Notes under the pieces: generated by a model
The model's database searches: none
What the model was told of the DNA's origin: nothing
The model's input: the letters and a program-made list of their open reading frames with translations, nothing else
Origin: Rhyacophila brunnea
Taxonomy: Eukaryota; Arthropoda; Insecta; Trichoptera; Rhyacophilidae
Assembly (NCBI GenBank): GCA_022495005.1
Contig: JAGYXB010001793.1
Coordinates: 1,674,001-1,738,000 of the forward strand
Direction of reading: 5' to 3'
Length of the DNA stretch: 64,000 bases
Position numbers and translations under genes: made by a program
In this document: piece after piece, positions 55,388 through 64,000 of the stretch
Position numbering within the stretch: the stretch's first letter is position 1
Layout of the letters: each line of letters begins with the position of its first letter

Positions 55388-55624
55388 TTTTTTTCTTTCG
55401 ACCATGTGCGATCCTAATAGGATCATATGGGTCTCCACAGAGTGAAGGTTTGTATTGACAGGTTTATTTTACGAGAAATGAATGTCAGCCACTTGCTCAA
55501 CCTATTAGGTCCATCCTCTGACTCGTACACAAATTGAAAAACAATATGTGTACTTGTCAGACCCATAATTCGAACCTGAGACCCACGGAGTTATAGTCCA
55601 ACGCCTAAGCGCTCCCACCGTGTG
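55388..55624 (-). repeat. tRNA-derived SINE, family S1
   Basis: Minus strand: head cacacggtgggagcgcttag, B box ggttcgaattatggg, body and A-rich tail as in the 33.36 kb copy (tttttttctttcgaccatgt on the plus strand). Confidence 0.82.
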
Positions 55625-57110
55625 TGGGTGTGTAACACTATACGATATAAATAATAATTCCATAAAGATTTTTAATTACTATAACTCATTTTTCGTAATT
55701 CTCAAATACATATTACGTATCACAAAATAAAATATTTGAATACAATATTATTTACACTCATAACAACATTCGCATTACAAACACTACAAGGATAATCGAT
55801 TATTAAGTAGGTATATTGTACATTATTCATTGAATTACAAAATGTTTACATCATTAGTTTTAAAGCTCTATTTAAAAATAGTAAGTAAATATCTACTTAT
55901 CACCTTACTTGTTACCTCGGATCATGAAGATAGAAAAAAGCATTGCTACTTGTCTACCTCATGTATACCGCATCTCACAAAATGCATGCAAAATAATCTT
56001 ACCCCAGTCATGCGAGACGCCTCTTCACGATTTCGCCTGTCGACAAGAACTATTGTATCTGCTCACAAAACCAAAATATTATATTCATAGCGCGGTCGTA
56101 CCAGTGTACACTTATGAATCGACGGAGATATAGTTTCACAAAAATTCATGTTGTTTAATGTAATTAATCTTGATCACAATATATCGGGCGGATGGCTAAC
56201 AACCATTCTACGAAAAAAAGTATGTTGTTATAATTTTATACCAAAATTCCATGAAGATCTATATTTCTTTTTCAACCGTTAGCATGGTACGAGATAACTT
56301 TTTATTCTTTTAATTGGTAATTTCATTTAATTTTTTACTTTTTTTTTTTTTAAATATATTTAATTGGAATAAGAAATAAGAAGTTGTTACCAAGTTAAAG
56401 TTTCATTTTCAGGAAAAGCTATGCATTATTTAGGGATTCAAATGAAATACGGTTTATGTAAATTGATAAAGGCGACATTAATCTTAGCCAAATCTCTGCT
56501 CATCATAAAGAGATATCCTTTGAATAGTTTAAGCTTGTTTTTGTGAAGAAGGTATAGTACATAAGATACACTTAAGATAATTAATGGTTAAGATTCTTAT
56601 TGATACCTTAGTTAGTATTTATTATATGACCTTCATTAGTGGCTAATGGTCGCTGGTATTTTTTTACTTAAAAACCTTTCATTATATTAGGGTTAATTAA
56701 TAAGCTACGGCACGAAAATCTTAAATTAAGATTTTGGGGTGTCTTTTATTTTGTTAACCGTTAATTCATGGTGGAACTGCATTGTATTATTGTCTTGTTT
56801 GTTTGATTATTTTGTCTATTTTATTGTCTTATTGATTTAATATACCTTTATAGATTGTAAAGTATTTATTATTTTATTTGTTACTAGCTGAAGTACCCGG
56901 CTTTGCACAGGGTCTCTTCGTGGTTATATTTATCTTAGATATTTAAAAAATAATAAGGGGTAATTATTTTTTTAATATTAAAATATCTGTGTAATACAAT
57001 ATGGCAATATGAAAATAATTCTAATAGGAGTAAAGACCAAACGAAAGACACTTAATTAAAATCGAATCCAAAATATGCAAACGTTATTAATGTTATTAAT
57101 ATGTAGTAAA
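55625..57110. other. AT-rich spacer
   Basis: No gene. ctagctgaagtacccggctt at 56,885, a phrase common near insect LINE or TE ends, sits shortly before the minisatellite. Confidence 0.4.
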
Positions 57111-57114
57111 AAAA

Positions 57115-57915
57115 ATCAAAATTGGATGGAACAAACAACCAATAAACTTTGTATTTTATATAATACCAATTTAGAAACCTTCGCAGGTGTGCCCACAACA
57201 ACTGACAAAAACTTCATCGTAATCAGATGAATGGTACAGGAAAGCATACGAATAGAAGAAGAAAAAGATGGTTGTACTAGATCAGAAACCTTCACGGGCG
57301 TGCACACAACAACTGGTCAAAATTTCATTGCAATCGGATGAATTGTATAAGAACGCATACAAATAGAAGAAGATAGAATAGAAGAAAAAGAAGAATAAAA
57401 TGGTTGTATCAATTCAGTAACCTTCACGGGTGTTGGCACAATTACTGACAAAAGTTTTATTGCAATCGGATGAATGGTATAGGAACACATACGAATATAA
57501 GAAGAAGAATATGGTTGTACTAATTTATAAACCTTTGCGGGCGTGCGCACAACAACTGGTCAACATTTCATCGCAATCTGATGAATATTATAAGAACGCA
57601 TACGAATAGAAGAAGATAGAATTAAAGAAAAAGAAGAAGAAAATAGTTGTACCAATTCAGATACCTTTGCGGGCGTGAGCACAATACTATTGATCAAAAT
57701 TTCATTGTAATCGGATGACAATGGTATAGGACCGCATACGAATAGAAGAAGATATCATATAAGAAGAAGAAGAAGATGGTTGTACCAATTCAGGAACCTT
57801 CGCGGGTGTTGGCACAATTACTGACGAAATTTTTATTGCAATCCGATGAATGGAATAGGAACGCATACAAATAGAAGAATATAGATTAGAAGAAGAAGAT
57901 GGTTGAGATTTATTG
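57115..57915. repeat. Minisatellite, six units of 111-134 bp
   Basis: Each unit carries an 'acctt(c/t)gcgggcgtg(c)gcacaacaa' block, 'aaatttcattgcaatcggat', 'gcatacgaatagaagaag' and a GAAGAA tract before 'tggttgta'. The 'catt/catc gcaatcggatga' landmark falls at about 57,214, 57,326, 57,458, 57,569, 57,703 and 57,834. The 'aaatttcatt...atcgg' phrase resembles the 3' UTR of RTE-like LINEs, so the array may derive from one. Minus-strand frames across it repeat a peptide with TPAKV and SYTIHPIA and are by-products. Confidence 0.85.
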
Positions 57916-58231
57916 AAATGTTACTGGTGCTTATTGCTTCATATTTTATTTTATGTTAATAATTTCACAATATTTCGTTTGGTGTCCTTAATGCTTAGCT
58001 TTTATTACTATTTAATTACCGCATTTAAATAACATGCTAATTATATCGAATGACCAATTAATTAGTGTACAACAGGTGTGCCGTCCGCGTTGAAAGGATT
58101 AATTTTAATTCGATTGTTATTGCCAAAGTAATTGGACGGATAACACAATGTATTGGTGAATTGTCGCATTTTAAATTTGTTTTGGTAAATAGGTACCTGT
58201 TTTATAAATATTATTCAGGTGAAAATGTCTC
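57916..58231. other. No gene seen
   Basis: AT-rich, unassigned. Confidence 0.4.
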
Positions 58232-58320
58232 GCTGAGGCGGACAAAACAGGTCCAGATTTATTTATTAAAACTGGAATAAGTACAAAAAAAATGCGTTTT
58301 ATTAAATTAATTAATAATTT
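58232..58320. repeat. Short dispersed repeat 'gaggcggac...aataagtac', copy 1
   Basis: ctgaggcggacaaaacaggt then ccagatttatttattaaaac and aataagtacaaaaaaaatgc. Relatives at 62,005-62,100 and in the palindrome at 26.6 kb. Confidence 0.6.
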
Positions 58321-59629
58321 AGGAGTGTATTAGGTACTAAATAACAAATCTATTTCTTGATGAAGCTCTTCTATATAATTATTTTGTTAAATATGTTAGC
58401 TCACTGTTGTGTGCAAGGTTTTTTTTATTATTATGATTACAAGCAGTGATATATACCCAACCCCTGATAACACCAAAATTAACCTATTGAACACTTAAGT
58501 TTTTCATACACACTGACGGTAATTAAAATAGCATTGCATACTAACAATAATAGCTATGTAAAACGTATTGATGACAACACAGTAATTGTCATCATTTCGT
58601 TAGAAAGTGACCACTTAATATTTAGACTTCGTTTGTTCCAGTAATAAAATGAGCGACCGTCACAGAGCCGAATTGTCTTCAGTAGGTGCGTAATTAATAA
58701 AATATAGCCCAGCTACGTGGTATGAATATTAATACGTCCCAAAATGTCAGTCTTTTCTTCTTTGGATGCCCATAAAAGTCATTGTTAGATAGAATTATTT
58801 TTGAGCTCTCTAAAAAGGTTGGATACTTTTTTGGAATTACTCTTTGTCGCAACCATACTCACGTAACCTTTGTTATAAATTATAAGAATTCCTCTAAAAA
58901 AAGTCTTATACATAAATCTTTAAATATTTCGTATAAAAGAAAATTTGTAAAACTAAGGGAAAAGGTATTTTCCTTGATTATTATATACTTGCCACATACC
59001 TCTTATATAATAATAATATCCAATGATTGACTTGATAAAACGTCATAAGTTTGTTATTTTAATTATTTAGAAAAAATGTAAGTAATTTATCAATGAATGG
59101 CAAGTATGATTATAAAATAAACAGTATTTATCAATAAATATGATGGTATCTATGTATTAATTTACGAGCTAAAAGAAGTTTTCATATAGATAATGACATA
59201 TTTGTAATTAATTGTTATTTAAATGACTAAGTGTGTAAAATTTTGGTGTTATACTGCATCAGAACTATTCTATCACAAAACAGTGATAATAAATAGAATT
59301 CCGATAAGCAATATTCAATACACTACATTTTGATGCAAGGTTTTGAATGTGTGAGTGTCCTACGAAAATGAAACACGCATAATGCACGTGCAATACACCA
59401 ATATTAAATGAGCCAATGATTCAATGGATAAACCGCGAGCAGTTGTCAGTATTCAACGTATGACGTATTCTTGACACGTGTTTAAGTTTATCCCGGGTTA
59501 TTCCTTACTCAAGATCAGTTACCTGCTTCTCCGTACCCGTTAGGTATTTCAGTTCACATTATTTCTGAGTTCCCTGCATTCTACAGAAGCGGTAAAACGT
59601 CAAAAAACCCGCAAAAAACCCAATGGTTT
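58321..59629. other. AT-rich spacer
   Basis: No supported gene; the 82-codon frame at 58,782 is unrecognised. Confidence 0.4.
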
Positions 59630-59695
59630 ATTGTACCGGTCGCGGAAATAGGCGTACGGGCAGCGGTCGTAACGCCCCAAAGGCGATCTTACAAT
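59630..59695. repeat. Short dispersed repeat 'accggtcgc...aggcg', copy 2
   Basis: accggtcgcggaaataggcg and cagcggtcgtaacgcc, related to 10.72 kb. It directly precedes a LINE relic. Confidence 0.5.
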
Positions 59696-59711
59696 CTTAT
59701 ATTTTTATAAA

Positions 59712-60150
59712 ACTCTCCTGTGCCCAGTATTAATGTATGGATCAGCATACTGGACACTCAGCAAAAAGGATGACAAAAATATGGATATCTTTTGGGAGAG
59801 TGTGAGAACAATCTTTTGAGCTATTCAAGATGTTGGCATTTGGATATCAATGTATAATAAGGAGCTGTACACACTTTATAGGGGTGAAAGATCACGTGGC
59901 ACATGAAAATGCAGAGACTGCACTCGATAGGCTACGTGAATAGAATCCCGGAAGATATAAAGGCAAGGCGGGCTATGTACGAAACTCCCGAGGGCAATTT
60001 AGAAGACATCTACGATCGAAATTTAGATTGCTGGACTGCGCCACAGGAGATTTAGGAATGCTCGATCAAAGTAACTGGAGATTGTCGACGCTGGATTTTC
60101 CAGGATGTAGGAAGTTTTTGAATAGGCCAAAACCCGGCAAGGGTTTTTAC
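59712..60150 (+). pseudogene. LINE C-terminal relic
   Basis: Across frames: PVLMYGSAYWTLSKKDDKNM, ISMYNKELYTLYRGE, then NRIPEDIKARRAMYETPEGN and, near 60,110, LNRPKPGKG. This matches the 'YGSE.WTL.KKDE', 'R.N.EL..LY', 'RMPE...A' order of RTE-like LINE C-termini. Multiple stops. Confidence 0.7.
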
Positions 60151-60897
60151 ATAATTTACAAAAGTACCAATTACTTATTTTTATTTGAATTCATTGATTT
60201 GATTTTAAATTATTTTATAACACGGTAGCCAGAACAATTTTCTTAAACGATTTCTATCAAATCTCATAATATCTCGTAACAAAGGATTTATGGCGACTTA
60301 TTTTTGTTACGAGAATTTTCTTTTGTTTCCTTTTGTAATCCCCGCTAATTGCTTGTTTGGAAAGAGTATCAATTATGTGAGTGTTGATGAAAGTGATTTT
60401 ATCAGTCGACGATAAATCCCTAACCAAACAAAGTGTGCGCCCAGCTCAATTATTGTTATATTATTATGTTAGTCTCGTTCGGCGCTGACCTTTCAGACAA
60501 CTCTTTGATTGAGTAAGGTGATACAATGTTATTTCTTATAATGTACGTTAGGTCAGTATTCTTCCATAGCGCGCGTTGACAGCACATCAATATTTTAATA
60601 GAAAATGTTGACAGAAATTTATACGCATGTTATCGTGGGGGTATATTTTCTTTGTAAATATAAAGTTTGAAATTGACAAGCAGTGATAATATTATATTAT
60701 GCTTTTCTTATAAGTAGGTAAATATATATTATATATAATTAAGTTACCTAACGATTTAACTGTTATCTAAAGAAATTGGTTTATCTATTAGGGACAAAAG
60801 CACATCAGTAAGGATATTTTTAGTGTTTACCTTAAAAATACCAGTGGAAAAGCTGGAAATCAAACGTTTATCATAATATTTTTACCTTGTCTTGTAA
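60151..60897. other. AT-rich spacer
   Basis: Holds only the short S3-like phrase at about 60,478. Confidence 0.4.
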
Positions 60898-61325
60898 AAA
60901 CGGTTACATGTAAATTGTACGTAAAAGATTTCACCGTGGTACAGTTTGCCGTGAGCTTTCTTATCGGAAAGAGATGACCGTATACTATACGGTCTCCAAT
61001 TTTATTAGATTCAATATGAACATTAATTCAATTTTCAAAGCTGATTTTGACAAAATTCATGAATTCAAGACAGAAAACCTAACCCAACCTAATAAATAAT
61101 CCAGTATATTAGCTATTTTCAAAATTTGTTTGCTGCTTTCTTTCTGTAAAGTGTAAACTGACAAGAACCTTGTTTTATTCAGACATGAATATTACGTCAG
61201 TCGATAGGTACTATACGACCCAAAGAGGTTAGACGGTCTTTAATATACATATATTTCTGATGCAATATTTCACGGTTCTGTGTGATACGGCGAACTGCAT
61301 ACGCACAAGTTTTCGGACACGTGTG
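60898..61325 (+). repeat. Dispersed repeat D2, copy 2
   Basis: Inverted relative to 45,845-46,245 (ttatcggaaagagatgaccg, ccgtatactatacggtctcc, cgacccaaagaggttagacg). Confidence 0.82.
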
Positions 61326-63096
61326 AAAACATAATTTAATTTAGGATTTTTTAACTACTTAGAGTGCGACTTCTATATATTAAGCCTTCTACATTACCAC
61401 AGTTATTTCTGAAACAACCTTCCCCCTGCATTTAGTTTATTCTCTGCGCATATAATTCAGTGTGTATTCGATATCGCGTAGAGTTTTATTAACATTTAAA
61501 TGACTAAACTTTTGCAAAAGCAGACGAAGAGGATTATTTGGAATGTAAAAGTATTGTGAAGAGGTGAAACATAAACGAAAGCTTTTAATTTGTCTCGATA
61601 GTGGCAGGTATCCGATATGACAAGTGACTACGCAAAGAGCACGTGAAAGAATTGAATCAGCGTGCAAAAACTACGTGACGTAACAGTGTTAGCGTATACA
61701 GTGCTGTGACATATAAGATTCGATATATAATTTCTTTTATTGTCGCCGGCTAGATGGCAGCGACTTGCTTGTGCGGTACAGTTTGTGCAAAAAATACGGA
61801 ACACTTTTACAGCGCTTTTCGGTTTGCGCGAGCTACAGTTTTCCCGTCCATACACACGGGCTTCCCGATACAATCTGGTTTGCGCAGGCAAGCTCACGGT
61901 AATGCTAGAGCATATCGTTGGCACATTAACTGTCAATAATTTTATTCATTGTGGAAATGCATTGTTAAATTAATTTAAATTAATAAAACGAAAAAAAAAA
62001 TATTATTGAAAATGTCCCTCTGAGGTGGACGAAACTGGTCCAGATGTAATTAATAAAAGTGAAAAAAGTACAATAAAATAAATTCAATTAATAATTCAAT
62101 ATATAAGTTGAAAATATATATTAAAGATATTATATTTTAGCGTTATTTTTAAGAAGATTTCTTTTTAGCTATTAGCATAGTAGTTGTCAATGCACGTACC
62201 CACTAAACACAAACATTCAAACCAACAACCACACATAGAATAAAATGTATAAATCATAAAAAGTCATAAATCAAAACTTCTTCCATGCGCATAGGTGAGG
62301 CCTTGTCGAGACATTAATGTCATACGGCTATCCGAAACGAATGTAAATCAAAACATTTTGGTAGCACCCCATATCAATTAAAATGTGTAATTGAAACACC
62401 AGCTGTTTTTTTTCGAACGAAAATGTCACATTCGAACTGTGTGAGGAAGTATATGACGTGTACACCAATAAAATCACATCGACATATTCGACGTGTTGCT
62501 GTCGAGACGAGTTTAGGTGTGCGACTCGGCTAAAGAGTTCTTGCATATATTTCATGACATAAATAACAATGTTGAATTCAAACTTCATTCTAAGTAAATT
62601 ATATACATCGTGTTTGTGTAATTGTATTACACGAACACACTCTACTACTAATACAATGCACAGTTTGTAATTCAAATATTTCGCACATTATAATTATTAA
62701 TTTAAACAACGAAATTTATTTATATAACTCTTTTAATGTTTTTGTTTTCTATTTTTTGCAGATTGCAGTTGGGTACTAATAATTATTGGTACCTCCCGAG
62801 GAAAATAATCTACCATAATTATTTATAACGAGAATTAATGTGTTTTAAATATAAAACTATTTATAACTTTATTAATAAATCAAATTGATATTAATAACAC
62901 AATTCTGATAGTTTATTTTGGCGTATTTTATAATATTATGGTTATATTTTCAATTTAAAAAGCCACGTTGCTGTTTGGTTTTAAAATTTTTAAATAATAA
63001 CAATGTACTTTTTTAAAAGCTTCGTTCAGACAACAATTAATTTTCATTTAGACAAAGCCAGCGAGGCTGGTAAAATAATAATATAATACTTTCAAA
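61326..63096. other. Upstream region of the last frame; promoter not identified
   Basis: 61,740-61,970 is GC-richer (tcgccggctagatggcagcg) and might be regulatory. A pyrimidine stretch ending ttttttgcag at 62,761 is a possible splice acceptor before the 63,097 ATG. A copy of the 'gaggtggac...' repeat lies at 62,005-62,100. None of these is firm. Confidence 0.25.
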
Positions 63097-64000
63097 ATGC
63101 CTATAAATCACAGTAAAACCTGGCCTATTTGCAACATGGCCATGGTTCAATTGAGGATGGACCAGCAGGGCAGAGCTTTTACTTCACTGGCCGGAAATGC
63201 TACGGAGAAAAGCGATAAAAATTCCGCGTATGTGCAAACAATACCGACCAACTGCCATTGTAAACCATCTATGGGGAAAAAGAACCAATGTGGAAATCAC
63301 GAAGAAAATACGCATCTTCTTGAAAAGTTTTATACCCCTAAGCGGAATACTAATGATGTATCTTTGACTAATCAAAATCTAAATGATTATAGTGATGAAA
63401 AAAGTGACCCTGGAGAATTAATTCAATTGAATAATACAAATGAAGAAACTATTGTTCAGATAAATGGTGTAAAAAATTCTTCTAATAAAAAATTAAATAC
63501 ACAGTATTTTGATTCCAATAATTTAAAAAATACACTTTTAAGTAAATCTGAAGTGGATTTATTTGCTAATTGTAAAAATTTTGAGAATTCTCTAAATTTA
63601 AATGGAGACATAAGAAAGTCTAAAGTTGTTGGTGATAAGATGAAAGATCCTAAGTGTGATAATGATAGTTTTAAAAAGAACTGTGATAATATTGTGAGTG
63701 TTGAAAAAACCAAAGTGCCTAGCGTTGTAAAGCCTTTAGGATACGAGTGTGTTTTAACTAATAAAAAAGAAAGCGATTTCGAGAGGTGCGACTGTCAAAT
63801 GGATCACAACAGACTCGAATATAACAACTATAGTGATGTAGACTTTGATTTAATATCTGAACTAAAATGCATTGAAAAAAATACAAACTACGAGAAGACC
63901 GAAAGAAAGAAACGGATGTCTGAGTTTAACAAACACAAAATGGCTGTGAGCACAGTACTTCGATCTAATTCTTGTGACTCGAATTTTTTACACAATTTTA
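63097..64000 (+). CDS. 5' part of an unrecognised protein-coding gene, cut by window edge
   Basis: An open frame of 301 codons with no stop runs off the right edge. ATG at 63,097 (context tcaaaATG, A at -3) is the first in frame after a TAA at 63,079. The protein begins MPINHSKTWPICNMAMVQLR and is rich in Asn, Lys, Asp, Glu and Ser, with scattered Cys (CHC near residue 64, CDC near 233) and little hydrophobic content. It looks like a disordered N-terminal region encoded by one long exon. A basic patch TERKKRM near residues 268-274 and RSNSCDSNF near the edge are seen. No domain is recognisable. In sequence this AT-rich a 301-codon frame is unlikely by chance, and it does not resemble any transposon protein here. 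It may be a first or second exon. Confidence 0.75.
   Translation, partial: MPINHSKTWPICNMAMVQLRMDQQGRAFTSLAGNATEKSDKNSAYVQTIPTNCHCKPSMGKKNQCGNHEENTHLLEKFYTPKRNTNDVSLTNQNLNDYSDEKSDPGELIQLNNTNEETIVQINGVKNSSNKKLNTQYFDSNNLKNTLLSKSEVDLFANCKNFENSLNLNGDIRKSKVVGDKMKDPKCDNDSFKKNCDNIVSVEKTKVPSVVKPLGYECVLTNKKESDFERCDCQMDHNRLEYNNYSDVDFDLISELKCIEKNTNYEKTERKKRMSEFNKHKMAVSTVLRSNSCDSNFLHNF

Noticed and set aside
57116..57550. Repetitive peptide encoded on the minus strand of the minisatellite
   Set aside because: Unit lengths are not consistently multiples of three and stops occur between units; a by-product of the tandem repeat.
62328..62675. 115-codon minus frame as a gene
   Set aside because: No similarity recognised and no supporting signals; it lies in the likely upstream region of the 63.1 kb frame.
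1..64000. CRISPR arrays, operons, integrated virus or LTR retroelement
   Set aside because: None seen. The tandem repeats have no spacer structure, and all RT frames are of the non-LTR type.

Overview
This 64 kb window is AT-rich insect nuclear DNA, most likely from a moth or butterfly. The evidence is the set of repeats: RTE-type LINEs ending in (GAT)n tails, R1-clade LINEs, tRNA-derived SINEs, hAT relics, many short hairpin elements, and frequent 'ggtacctacct'-like strings. The species assignment is inference. No prokaryotic operon, rRNA gene, CRISPR array, LTR retrovirus or recognisable virus was seen.

Only one stretch looks like the start of a host gene: an uninterrupted 301-codon frame from 63,097 to the right edge, whose product I do not recognise. 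Everything else that codes is transposon-derived. The layout from left to right is as follows. 0.3-15.9 kb holds an RTE remnant with target-site duplication (TSD), hairpins, hAT-like elements, LINE tails and an R1-type tail fragment. 16.7-33.6 kb holds LINE 3' fragments, foldback elements, a terminal-inverted-repeat (TIR) element carrying a tRNA-like segment, and SINEs. 34.1-41.4 kb is a three-level nest: a minus-strand LINE (called LINE-A here) is interrupted by a plus-strand LINE (LINE-B), which is itself interrupted by a near-complete minus-strand R1-clade element with ORF1 and ORF2. 43.3-45.6 kb is a 5'-truncated RTE copy with an open 746-codon frame and a 12-bp TSD. 50.1-51.1 kb is an R1-type 3' fragment with an exact 14-bp TSD, beside a second copy of its target sequence that lacks the insertion. 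51.8-63 kb is mostly repeats and unassigned AT-rich DNA, including a six-unit minisatellite at 57 kb.

The most interesting signal is a family of foldback repeats at 5.3, 17.2, 19.2, 30.3 and 42.9 kb. Their arms contain a sequence that matches a type-I hammerhead ribozyme (CUGAAGA, GAAA-capped stem II, GAAA, short palindromic stem III, GUC cleavage site, two-part stem I). Hammerheads with very short stem III are known from the pseudo-LTRs of Penelope-like retroelements, so I infer these arms are Penelope-like pLTR fragments. The copy at 17.2 kb has the best-preserved core.

The elements act independently and do not form a pathway. What they record is the order of insertions: RTE copies of different ages, a LINE-in-LINE-in-LINE nest, and DNA transposons that hold other repeats. 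Strand and clade calls rest on motif reading by eye. No database search was possible.
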